From: Ctena decussata
Taxonomy: Eukaryota > Mollusca > Bivalvia > Lucinida > Lucinidae
Direction of reading: 5' to 3'
DNA: 64,000 bases
Assembly (NCBI GenBank): GCA_963989385.1
Contig: OZ022502.1
Coordinates: 6,602,501 to 6,666,500 of the forward strand
Part shown: in pieces, positions 1 to 10,700 of the stretch
Layout: every line of letters starts with the position of its first letter
Position numbering within the stretch: the stretch's first letter is position 1
Program-made: the position numbers and the translations under genes
The notes under the pieces: generated by a model
What the model saw: only the letters and a program-made list of their open reading frames with translations
Database searches by the model: none
What the model was told of the DNA's origin: nothing

Positions 1-235
1 TATCTAGTTATGGTGCGCACAAGACTAGTAGGGTAAAAAATAATCAAAGGGGCATAACTTTGAAACTAAGAAAAGGGGAGCAACCATTACTATACGCGAC
101 ACTTTGCCCCGTCCTAATATATATGCCTACAAAATTTCATGAAGATATCTCAAACGGTTTCTGAGATATGGTGCGCACAAGAATGTTGAGACGGACGGAC
201 GGACAGCGCCATGCCATAATACGTCCGTTTTTTCA
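1..235. repeat. Dispersed repeat fragment with GACGGACGGACGGAC tract
   Basis: Low-complexity non-coding sequence. It has the phrases GGGGCATAACTTTG and TGGTGCGCACAAGA (twice), then a short GGAC-iterated tract and an inverted CGTCCGTTTT/AAAACGGGCG hairpin near 223-245. It is cut by the window edge. The family is not identified. Confidence 0.4.
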
Positions 236-257
236 AAACGGGCGTATAAAAAATTAA

Positions 258-800
258 ATGAAAGTTTGTTCCCAAAATTCTGGGAATACTGTTTGAGCTA
301 GGATGCTCATATTTGCCATACTGCTAGGGGCTAAGCCGTAGATCACCTGATAAACTTTTGGGCAAATTCCATGTATAAATGACTGAATTATGTCCTTTTG
401 TTGAAGTTTGGCATTTTTCCAACTTTTGAACAGTTTGACCTAGAACCCTAATTTTTGGTATACTATTAGTATTTGAGGTGCTGATCATTCTGATGCTGGT
501 TACGTTATGATGCATTCATTATGGACAGAGTTATTCCCCTTTTCTCATCTTTATAAAACATTATGGGTGGTTTATTTCTCAAGAACAATAACTGCTGTGG
601 CATTGATATTTATAAAATGAATGGACCATAAAAAATGAGCAGACCTGTATTTTTTTTCTTCTTTTCCGTCTGTCTTGTACTTACAGAATTATGCCCCTTT
701 TTTCAGAAAAATACATAAAAGTTTGCTCCTAAAAACCTGGGAATACTGTTTGAGCTAGGATGCTCATATTTGGCATACTGCTAGGGGCTAATTCCGTTAC
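258..800. repeat. Direct repeat pair, about 80 bp, 457 bp apart
   Basis: The segment at about 260-342 (containing GGGAATACTGTTTGAGCTAG) recurs almost unchanged at about 717-797. The DNA between has no convincing ORF. This looks like a decayed tandem duplication or two units of a dispersed repeat. Confidence 0.6.
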
Positions 801-964
801 AAAATGAGCAAGTTATGCTAGACATCTAAAGTTTGACACCTTTAGTGGCAAGCATATGGTTGGGGGCATAGTGTTTCACAAACACACTTTCTAGTTACCA
901 GTTCATGAAGTGGGGACTGTATAACCAGCAAGACACACCATTGGAGTTAGTAATGTCCCATAAA

Positions 965-1015
965 CAACTAGGTCATACGAAGTCTGGACCATAGTTTAAA
1001 GTCTCGTCCAATCAC
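965..1015 (-). mobile_element. Fragment of the tRNA-derived SINE family seen at 16957-17118
   Basis: The stretch from CAACAACTAGGTCATA-like sequence to TTTAAAGTCTCGTCC matches the tail half of the minus-strand SINE at 16957-17118. The tRNA-like head is missing. Confidence 0.45.
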
Positions 1016-1107
1016 ATAAAGACGAGCTTTTAAGGGGAAAGCCCATACCTACGTGAGTGCATCAGCCTTCCTGTACTTTTGCACAGGCAATTTAAAACGG
1101 AATTATA

Positions 1108-1344
1108 TGAGCCACGACATGACAAAACCAACAATGTGGTTGTGCGCCCAGCCCAGACTTGGATCAGCCTGGGCATCCGCCCAGTCTGATCAGAGCCTTT
1201 GCTGTCCGCATGGAGGTAGCTTAGGCTCTTAGCTACCCTTTGACGAAGAGTCTGATCATACTGGGCAGATGCCCAGGCTGATCTGAGTCTACGGTGGGCG
1301 CACAACCAACAATAAACAATGTGGTTTTGTCGTGTCGCGGCTCA
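1108..1344. mobile_element. Fold-back MITE, copy 1 of 4 (237 bp)
   Basis: Both ends are inverted copies of TGAGCCACGACATGACAAAA. The arms run inward about 95 bp through inverted GATCAGCCTGGGCATC and GATGCCCAGGCTGATC. The middle about 40 bp is not paired. The same 237-238 bp structure recurs at 3395-3635, 14875-15112 and 61003-61239, which marks it as a non-autonomous fold-back element. No coding capacity; superfamily unknown because no clear target duplication is seen. Confidence 0.8.
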
Positions 1345-1404
1345 AATGTAAAGTTCATGATTAAGGTATGGCTACACTTTCAGGGAAAGCAACTCTGCCC
1401 TTTT

Positions 1405-1835
1405 CAGGGTGCCCACTCTTCATTGGAAACAAAATTCCCTGACTTTTCCCTGACCAAACTCCATTTTTCCCTGACCAAAATGTCATGTAACCATCACAAC
1501 CTTCCACTTCAGCCGAAACGTTTGCCCGTGCAGTACCTGTTTTGGGAATCAGAAAAATCATCAAAACAGTAGATGTACTTCAAAGTTGTGAAAAGCTTTG
1601 CAACAATACATACTGGACTAAACCACTCATTGCCGAAAAGATTTATGAAAAAGTAGATATATAGAACTATCAACAGACACTTTAACCATCAAAAATTTAT
1701 ATCTTTGTCCAAAATTCCCCGACTTTTCTCTGACTTTTTTAGCATCTTAGAATTTCCCTGACCATTTTTCAAATTTCCCGGACTTTTCCCTGACCTTGAA
1801 GAAAATTCAAATATCCCTGACCAGTAGGCACCCTG
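1405..1835. mobile_element. Short TIR element with iterated TTCCCTGAC
   Basis: It starts CAGGGTGCCCAC and ends GTAGGCACCCTG, 12-bp inverted ends with one mismatch. Inside, TTCCCTGAC(C/T) repeats about six times near both ends, like subterminal transposase-binding repeats. The small ORFs in it simply read through the iterated motif. No clear target duplication was found. Confidence 0.5.
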
Positions 1836-2018
1836 CTTTTCATTTGCCTCGCTTCTCAAAGGGGGTCAACTCTTAATGAGGAGAAAGAGCAAATTCTTTC
1901 CTTTAAGAGTAGACCCTTTTGGAAGGTTTTTGTCATCCCGGGAAGCACCTGGGCAGTCACAAAAGTTGTCTGCCCTTGAAAAAGCGGCAGTAAAATGGTG
2001 GTATACCACACTTTAAAT

Positions 2019-2285
2019 CCTTGGCCCAGCTGTTCAATGCATTGTCATTAGTCAATGATCTGTCATTCAAAGTAATTAGTCAATGATTTGTTAAGTCTTA
2101 CAGGACTCATAAAATCAACTGCAGTACTATTTTTTTGCTGAAAAAATTGTGAGAAGCTTTTGCACTGCAAAAGCTCCTCACATTTTTGCGGCAAAGAATG
2201 GCAGAGATTTTACACATAAAATGTTTGAAAAATTTGATGTCTTGTTTACTAACAATGTCGTTAGTTTTGAACACCTGGGCCTTTG
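2019..2285. mobile_element. Palindromic MITE, GGCCCAG-TGTTCAA ends (copy 1)
   Basis: Outer inverted ends resemble TGGCCCAGCTGTTCAA and TTTTGAACACCTGGGCC. An inner palindrome around 2127-2215 reads GTGAGAAGCTTTTGCA and back. The same design occurs at 3869-4110. Non-coding. Confidence 0.65.
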
Positions 2286-2294
2286 AACATCTGG

Positions 2295-2566
2295 TTGGTT
2301 GGTTGATTTGATGCTTAACGTCCACGGTAAACAACTAAGGTCATGTCGGGACGGTCAGTTAACCTAACCACACTATTCCTGGGCAGGCTTAGACCTCCTA
2401 AGCGGTTAACCAGTACTAAGTGCACATACTTTCGCCAGTAACTGACAACTGCCCTTCTTGAATCAGCGGAAGGAGAAACGAAAGTATGTGGCCAGACCGG
2501 GATTCGAACCCAGGACCTCTGACTTACGAGTCAGGTGCCCTACCGATTGCGCTACCCGCCCCGGCC
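2295..2566 (-). mobile_element. tRNA-derived SINE with perfect 12-bp target duplication
   Basis: Read on the minus strand, the head has a pol III A box (TAGCGCAATCGG) and B box (GGTTCGAATCC) in a tRNA-like context. An unrelated body follows, with a GGTTGATTTGATGC-type tail and short CAAC repeats. TTGAACATCTGG flanks both sides (2283-2294 and 2567-2578), the mark of target-primed insertion. It is nearly identical to the copy at 15317-15594, so both look fairly young. Confidence 0.88.
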
Positions 2567-2578
2567 TTGAACATCTGG

Positions 2579-2892
2579 ACTCTGGTTTTAAATATACTGG
2601 TAAATAAAACAAACAGTAACGTAACAAGGTAGTTTATGCATTTTATTTTCTGGACATGCAATTAACACTGAAACTTTACTGTAACATAAGGTAAATAAAA
2701 ATGAAAGCATCATGGTAACAAACAGCAAATCAATACAAATCTGCTCGCATCTGAATTGACTCTGTCAAAAGTTTTCTACTTAAATATTTGAACTTCAATT
2801 TTGCATAACCCTCTCAACAAATATAGATATATAAATTTAGATTTTCATGTATTTAGATTTTCATACAATATTTTCATAATTACCATTAATAA
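2579..2892. other. AT-rich stretch with no recognised feature
   Basis: No ORF of note, no inverted ends and no similarity to other parts of the window were seen. Confidence 0.5.
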
Positions 2893-2896
2893 TTAA

Positions 2897-3099
2897 CCCT
2901 TAAAGCGCCAAAAATCAAAATTGTTGAATTGGCAAACAGTGTAAATCCAGATGAGGTGGCTCATGATGAGCCACCTCATCTGAATTTACACTGTTTGCTC
3001 TCTAGTGTTTGAATTCTCAATATTATATCGCTTGGACGAGACATTTTTTGAAATTCTGCAGACGTAATTTTTGTTGTCTGCTTTTTGGCGCATTAAGGG
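2897..3099. mobile_element. piggyBac-type MITE (TTAA target sites)
   Basis: The element starts CCCTTAAAGCGCC and ends GGCGCATTAAGGG, and is bounded by TTAA at 2893-2896 and 3100-3103. CCY...RGG ends with TTAA duplication are the piggyBac hallmark. Inside is a long hairpin (about 2932-3001): arms of about 33 bp containing CAGATGAGGTGGCTCAT and its complement with almost no loop. It is 203 bp and non-coding. Confidence 0.8.
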
Positions 3100-3394
3100 T
3101 TAAGTTGAGCAAAACTGAAGATATCTTGTTATCTAGATTATTTACTAGAAATATATGAAAGAACCATCATGTCAGGATTAGCTAAACCAGACTCCAGTTG
3201 GAAAGGAAGCAAGCAGGAAGTCACAAAAGTTGTAAAAATGGCAAAAAAAGAAAGAAAGAAAACACTAAGGTGTACCCATATACCTTACAGCTGATATTTG
3301 TCCAGTTTAGAATTTCTAGTTCTCATGAGCCCTTGCATGGGCGAAGGCAAAAGTTTTATGAAACTTAACTTTAGCAATCATTACCTTATTTGAC

Positions 3395-3635
3395 TAGCAA
3401 CACAACAAAACAAACATAGTGGCATGTGTGCCCAGCGAAGGTTCAGATCAGCCTGGGCAGCTGCCCAGTCTGATCAGGGTCAGGGTCTTTGCTGTGTGCT
3501 TAAAGGGAAGCTAAGGGTCTAATCTATCTCCATGTCAACAGGGAAGAATCTAATCAAACTGGGCAGATGCCCAAGCTGATCTGGGTCTTTGCTGGGTGCA
3601 CATGCCACATTGTTGGTTTTGTCGTGTCGTGGCTC
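3395..3635. mobile_element. Fold-back MITE, copy 2 of 4
   Basis: The right end (GTTTTGTCGTGTCGTGGCTCA) and the paired TGATC...GATCA arms match copy 1. The left end is eroded (ACAACAAAACAAACA). It lies downstream of the FLASH-like gene. Confidence 0.7.
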
Positions 3636-3868
3636 ATATATCAAGTCATGGCTCAGCAACATCCTTTGACAGGTTGGTTCATAAACAGGATCAAAGTCCA
3701 ATCTATTCAAAATCAGACAACTATGCTAGTCAGTTTAACTCCAAACAATGCATACAAGCAGAAAAAATAATACTGGTATGATTCATGAGAACATTACGGG
3801 TACCTGTAATAACCCTAAATACTGATTCAGAAACGCTAGAATTTGCAGTGTACATCCAGATCAAAACC

Positions 3869-4110
3869 TGGGCCCAGTTGTTCAAAGCATCGTTAGCCTA
3901 AAGACCTCGTTATTAGAGCAACCCATTAAGTGTTCTATGACTTTATAACCAAATACACAGATATTTTTTGTTGAAAAAATGTGAGAAGCTTTTGCAAAAG
4001 CTTCTCACAGTTTTTCCAACAAAAAATATTGGGGTATTTTAGATATTAACATTTGAAATTTTAACCAAACATTAACAAACGACGTCGTTAGTTTTGAACA
4101 ACCGGGCCCT
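3869..4110. mobile_element. Palindromic MITE, GGCCCAG-TGTTCAA ends (copy 2)
   Basis: The ends GGGCCCAGTTGTTCAAA and TTTTGAACAACCGGGCCC are inverted. The centre (about 3964-4025) is a near-perfect palindrome around TTTTGCAAAAGC. Related to 2019-2285. Confidence 0.7.
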
Positions 4111-4485
4111 ATTTGCCAATGCCAGCAATCTGACCAATCACCCATATAAAGCAACTACCACAAATTCTAGGATAATTACAATACAAATCAACCTTCAGGA
4201 TCATTGCAGTATACACTATCAGTATTTAAGAAAGTAAATATACAACTCCCTATATTATTTTCCTGTATCATCCTCAAAAGCACCAATTACCACCATAGCA
4301 GCCAACAATATTATAATATGAATAATTTCAGTTGGCAGGTCTGTCATTTTCGAAAACTGGACTTCAAATATTGGTAGATGTAACTTCACAAACCATGTAC
4401 CATTAAGATGTTACTCCACCAACTATTCGACACTACGTCACAAACTATGCGACATGAAATTATGTCTGCCTGACAGACCAGCCTC
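4111..4485. other. Unannotated 3' flank of the FLASH-like gene
   Basis: AT-rich, no substantial ORF, no repeat ends recognised. Confidence 0.5.
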
Positions 4486-4498
4486 TTAATCAATGAAA

Positions 4499-4573
4499 TA
4501 TATAATTTACAATCTCAAGTATCAGGATCTAGCTTACTGTCAGATCCTGATACTTGAGATTGTAAATTATATA
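4499..4573. repeat. Perfect 32-bp inverted repeat with 11-bp loop
   Basis: Positions 4499-4530 and 4542-4573 are exact reverse complements. Looser pairing continues outward to TTAATCAAT/ATTGATTAA near 4486 and 4587. It sits 220-290 bp past the stop codon of the FLASH-like gene, just beyond the likely poly(A) site. Probably a small hairpin MITE. Confidence 0.85.
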
Positions 4574-4622
4574 ATGTGAATTGATTAATAAAATATTGTT
4601 TAAACCAATCAATGAAATGAGT

Positions 4623-4628
4623 TTTATT
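4623..4628 (-). promoter_or_regulatory. Poly(A) signal AATAAA for the FLASH-like gene
   Basis: AATAAA on the minus strand, about 165 bp downstream of the stop codon at 4795-4793. It is the only canonical hexamer I see in the first 170 bp of 3' flank, giving a short 3' UTR. Confidence 0.6.
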
Positions 4629-4792
4629 TATAAATTATACAATAAACATAAATGTTTTCTCACTTTTAAATTTCTAACAGATGCATGGATACAATGCTGC
4701 TCTGTATTTTTTCCACCATTTCAAATATACATAAAAAAATACTTCAAGTGCGTCATTGCCTATGCTACCTAGAATCCTGCCACATCTTCGTT

Positions 4793-7700
4793 TTAATCAT
4801 GATGTGATCTGTCCAATTCTGAAGAATCATTCTCATCAGATGTATAATCACAATGCCTACTTAGATTTGCCCTTTGACGCTTTCTTCTATGATCATATTT
4901 ATCTTTTGATCTTGAGCGTGACCTAGACCTTCCACTATCAGAATATGAACATGACCTCTGCTTTCGTTTTTTGTAAGAGCTTTCACTATGTCTATGGGAA
5001 TATTTGGAGTGAAATTCTGGAGAATGTCTTTGTTCTAACCTTCTTGTGTCTGATTTTGAATTGTGTTTGCACTTACTACACGAACATTGTCCCCTGTCTA
5101 CTTTAGAAGTATGTTCCCTATCTGATTTTGAAGTGTGTTCCCTATCTGATTTTGAAGTGTGTTCCCTATCTGGTTTTGGAGTATGTTTACATGAACATGA
5201 ACAGAGTTCTTTTTCTTCACTGATACAATACTGTCTTGACTTATGACTACAAGTTTTATCCACTGATGAAAGACTATGATGTGAATGTTCATGTTGTTTT
5301 ATAGAACTTCTAGACAAATATGGTGATTCTGGGGATCTTGATTTATACCTTCTGTTGGAGGTATTTCTATGTCTGGATCTTTGAGGGGTAACTGGGGAAG
5401 GTGATCTATGCCTTCTTGAACTAGATTTATGGGTAGATTGGTGATGCTTGGGAGATCTATGTCTAGATCTAGGATAATCCCTCCTTTCTCGTGATCTAGA
5501 TCTGGATCTGTGGTAATGTCTCTTTGGAGATCTGGAGAGTGATCTAGACTGATATCTGTGTCTATGTCTCGGAGAATGTGACCTTGATCTCCTTGTATTT
5601 CGAGACCGTGAATCAGAACGTCGTCGTCTTAAAGCCATTGATTCTCCACTATTATGCCTTGACCTTGTGTGTCTTTGTCCATGGCCCACATTAGGAGAAT
5701 GTGAAATTGCATGTCTTGATGGGGAATAAGAGCAGGATCTTTCCCTCCTTGGCTTTTCCTTAGATAATTTCTCATGCTCACATCTGATCTGTCCCCTTTT
5801 CTTCTCACCGACTGAATCACAGTCCTTACTACCCTCAGATATTCTAACAGATTTAGTTAATATTTTGTCAGGTATTTTTTTCACAGGTTCTTGCCTTTTA
5901 TTTCTTAAATCTACAGGGAACTTTACTGGGCTTAACACCTTTTGTAATCTGCTTTCTTTTTCACCACAACCTTTTTTAGCTGCACATTTGTCAGTTTCCT
6001 CATGATTTTCAGAAAACTCATCATCTGAAGATGTGACCTCCCCTTCTTCAACACTTTCATTCAAGTCATGTAAGAGCTCTGATTCAGTACTCTGAATAGT
6101 TTCTTGGTTATTTTCTGCATTACTACTCTGACTCAGAGTTTCCTGAAATGACTGATCTGACTTACTGTTGTTGGACATCAAAGATTTTTCATGCAACATG
6201 CTATCATTATAATCTGTATTATCCATAGTGTCATCTATGTCCAGCAGCAACGTCCCACTTGTGCTTCTTATTGTTGCAGTGCTGAAATCATGATAGGTTC
6301 CATTATGGGAACAATTAAAAGCTTCAGAACTATGATATGCTTTGCTTCCTATCGATCGATTAACATGTGCTGACCTTTCTGAATCACTTAACTGCTCATC
6401 AAGACTTAGTGTAAATTTCTCACAAGTTGAATACCCATCAGTATTACATGCTTCATCAAAATCATGGTGTCTTCCGGGCATCTTGCCAGCATTACTTACC
6501 GTAGTATCAGTCCTACAACAATTAATACTGGATGAATCTTCATGAATATCATTGTGCATACTTGAGTCATCGGAAATGTCTCTCTTTGATGCCTGTTTTG
6601 ATATAGGACGTTTATCTACAGAAGCACTTTTGGCAAGTGTTTTACAATCAGTGTATGATTTTCCTTTATGTGCAGTGTCCTTTTTTACATGTTTGCTGAA
6701 CAGAATACTCTTACTGTTTTCATTTTCTTCTGAAGAATCACTACTTCCGAAAACAGATCTTATCAGATTTGCTTCCCTTTGGTCTATAATACTGTCAGTA
6801 AGTGAATCACTATCAGAATCACTACAGTCTTCAGAGTTTATAACTACATCCTCTGATGGTTTAACATGTATTTCAGAGTTCTTCTTTCTACTATTTTGTT
6901 TTCCTTTATTTGCTTTACAATCTTCTGTTACAGTTTTTCTGGTATTGCTATCAAGGTAATCCTTTCTGGAAAATTTCTGTTTACTTTTAGAGCCTGTAGA
7001 TAAATTTTGTTTTTCTAAATCTTTCTTGTAACTATATGAAATTTCATCTGCTACTGCACATGTCTTATGATCCTTCTCTAATGCATCTACTTCAGCTCCA
7101 TTAGAACCATCAAACTTTCCATTCTGAGTCGTTTTATTAACTTCACTGTTTTGCTTTTCACCAATTTCATCTTTACACTCATCAATGACAACTCTACCAT
7201 TGTCAAAAGAGACTTCATGAGGATTTTGTGATGTCACTGTTGTTGTATCCTTTCTCTTATGTGGAACTGCTTGAATTTGTTTCTTTTCCTTATTTTGTGT
7301 GGAACATGACCTTTTACTAGCAGCACTCTTATCTGACTTCTTATCAAGAAGAGATTCATATTGTAAGAGCTGTTGTGCAAAACTTACTGCTGGCATTTCT
7401 ATCAACTCTGAATTAAGACCTGTCACCGAAAAGTTATCACAAATCTCTGAAGTACCTAAATTTTTCTTTTTGAGCATCTTGTTGTGTTTCTCATCACATA
7501 GTTTTGAGGCATGTTTAGAATTCTTTGTCTTCATTAATGAACCAGATGCAAGCTCGGTCTCTTTTAATTGTGTTTTACTTTTCAAACTCATAGAATTCTT
7601 TTCAGTCTTAGTTTGCTTATAATTTTCTTTTTTCTCTGACTGTTGCCCACTGGAATTTATGGAATCAGTGGTTTCACTATTCTGCTCTGACAGAAAAGTT

Positions 7701-10700
7701 TTAATCTGATCTTTGGTTCTGCTTATTTCATTTCCTTTTTCAAATGATGACTTCTGCAATGTATTTGCATTCTTAACATTCAGTGAATGTGAACTGGTCC
7801 TCTTACTTACTGAGGAGGTTAATTTCCTGTTAACCCTATGCAAATCTGTGTGTCCTTGAGATTTTCTTGCATCAATCTCTTCTGTAACTGATTCATTAAC
7901 TGTAGTTTTTATATCTTTCTTTGACCTATGACTAGACCTGGGGTTCCTTATCATTTCATTTCCATCTTGGTTTAAAGAATGACCTGAATTTGTATCTTTT
8001 AACTGTCTGTTACAATTTACCTGAGTTTTATGCCCGTGTTCTTTATTTTTGTCAGCCTCACTACTGCATGAGAGAGTAACAGATGTAATTTGTTTGTATA
8101 AATTATTCTGCTTTGCAATGGCATCCAATTTTGTTTTGCTTGCAGGCTTATCTTTTGTGAAGATTAAATTTTTCTTACACTTTGACTCCACAGAACAGTC
8201 TCTTGGTATAGTCTTATCAGGGCTTGCTACTAACTTCTCTGCTGCACAAGGCACAGCTGCTTTTGTTGCATTTAATTTTGTTGCTGATCTTGTATGTTTA
8301 GCTGGAGAGTCATCAATGCTGTTGTTTGAGTTTGGTTTTGAAACTGTTGCTGATTTAGAAGGAGTCTTTAACAAGCTTTTCGTAGTTTTCTTAGCAGCTG
8401 TTGACTTGAATTTACTTTCATAGGAATCTGTACTCAAAACTGATTTTGTTTTTACACTAGATGTTGACCTAACACCATTATTTTGTTCTAGTTGCCTTCT
8501 AACTTCATTATTATCTTTTGATACACTCGCTGTATTACCAGTTTCTATATTTGCAACCTTACAGATTTTCCTTGGACTTCGTCTCAGCTGAACAACTGGC
8601 TGTAACTTTTCATTACTTACTCTTTCATAAACTTCTGAGCTTTGACAGTCTTCAGTATTATGCTTTAAGGTTTCCTGAAGTGGGCTCATTTCGTCACTTA
8701 TCTGATTCTTCTGCACTGTGTTAGAAGAATAACACTTGCTAATTGTAGACTTTCTGCTGTCATTATTAGAACCAGTCATCTTTTGATTAGTATTTTTATT
8801 AACAGAGACACAGCTGTTTTCAGATTTTTTCCCATTTTCAGCACTGGTTCTCGAATTGGATTGCTTAAATTGCTTTTTCTCGTTATTTTCCTTGGTATCA
8901 ACAGCTTTAGAATTTCCAACAGTTGCAGAAACCTGTTGAATATCCCTTTGTTTTCTTTCACTACAAGTTGTTTTTGTATCTTTACTAGATTCTTTATTCT
9001 CTTTATCTGGTCCTTTTTTCTTGTGACCCACTTTTTCTACCCGAAGTTTTTGTCCTGAGCTCACTTTTGATTTACTAGACTCCATCAACATTCCTTTTCT
9101 GTTATGCAACATGTCAGGAGCATCTTCAGTATCATTACCTGTATATGAAATTTCCTTAGACAAATCAACTTGTTTCTTTGCAATTTTTGATACTTTAGGT
9201 GGTGATTCCAACTGCTGCAAATTGTTAGCAATATTTCTACTTAATATATTACTTAGAACACTGTCAGCACTAACTGATTTTTCTGGAGTTCTTGGCAACG
9301 TTTCAGGTGAAGAGAAGTATCCAATAATTGTCTTGGTATGATTTTTATCATAAAACAACAGTTTTTCCTTTATTAGTTTTTCTCCTACATTTGCTTTTAA
9401 TTTAGCAGGACTACTTCTTTTGATCATTGCCACTTTTTTTGGAGAAGATTTTTTCCTCATGAAATTATCGTAGTCAACCTGCAGATCTTCACATTCAGCC
9501 TGTTTACTCACACCTTCCATTCCAACAGTATCATTTACATTGTCTTCTGAATCAGCAGAATACCCTGACTGTTCATCATTTTTTCTGGGTGAACTATAAA
9601 TCTCTATGTTGACAGAGGACTTCAATGAGCTTAAAGATAGATTTGAGTCTTTGCATTCTGGGTTCACCGTAGTAAGAAAAGCCGGTTGCTCATCAATTTC
9701 AAAGAAAGGATTTGATTGATTTTTTGTTTGAACTGAATTATCCTCTAGAATGATCTTAACCTTATTTTGTGATACATTAGTATGATATGCATTCTCTACT
9801 TGAAAGCTGTCTCTGTTACCAGCTAAATTTTCATTTTCTTCTGAACTTCCAGAAATATTCATTTCTACCTCGGAATCTGCTGACATATCCTTGGCATAAG
9901 AACTATCTGAATGATAATTTACTGTTATGTCTGAGTGTGATGTGGCTGCTTTACTTACGGCTACATGAGACTGAGAGGTAGCAACAGACATTCCTGTCCA
10001 TGAACCAAATACTAACTCTTCTGGGGCAATTTCATTTGTTTTGACTACCAAATTTTCATCTTGACTATAGTTATCATTTCCTTTAAGGGACTGCCGTTTC
10101 TTGAGTTCAGTTGATTTACTAAACTCAGACATGTCTTCTTCATTTGTTATACAGGACTTTAAATGTTCAAGACCTTTTACTTCACCTGGCTTCTCCTGAT
10201 TATTCTTATCTACTTGGTTTGTTTCACAGGATGAGGAACTAACAAGTTGTTTTGTTTCATTTGTTTTATATTGGTCAGCCATGTCCTGTTCATTTGAAAC
10301 ACATGAAGCTGACTGTTTCAGGGACTTTCTTTCAGTTGTCTCACTGTGTTTAGTAATGTCTACTTCACTTGCTGTTTCACATGAGGCTGCAGTTTCAAGA
10401 TTTTTTGTATCTTTTGTCTTATCAGTCATAGCAACTTCTCTTATTTTATTCACTACTGAATCTGCATTGCCTTTTATTTCGTTCATCTTATTATGCTCAG
10501 TATGCTCAGTAGGGTCAAATTCATTTGTCTCATTTACATGTAAATTTCCTTGTTCTTCTGTTTCTTTTATCTTATCATGTTCTTTCATATCTACTTCATT
10601 TGGTGTTTCATATGGAACTGAGTTTTCAAGATATGTCCTTTCATCAGTCTTATGTGCCATCATGTCAACTTCATTTGTTTCATATGAAGCAGAATGTTCA

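Noticed and set aside
1361..1572. Overlapping plus and minus ORFs at 1.29-1.57 kb as a gene
   Set aside because: They lie in a TIR element and are created by iterated TTCCCTGAC words.
2480..2566. tRNA genes at the pol III boxes (2.5, 15.3, 21.0, 22.6, 41.8 kb)
   Set aside because: Acceptor stems do not pair, the anticodon loops are wrong-sized, and most have SINE bodies and target duplications; they are tRNA-derived SINEs.
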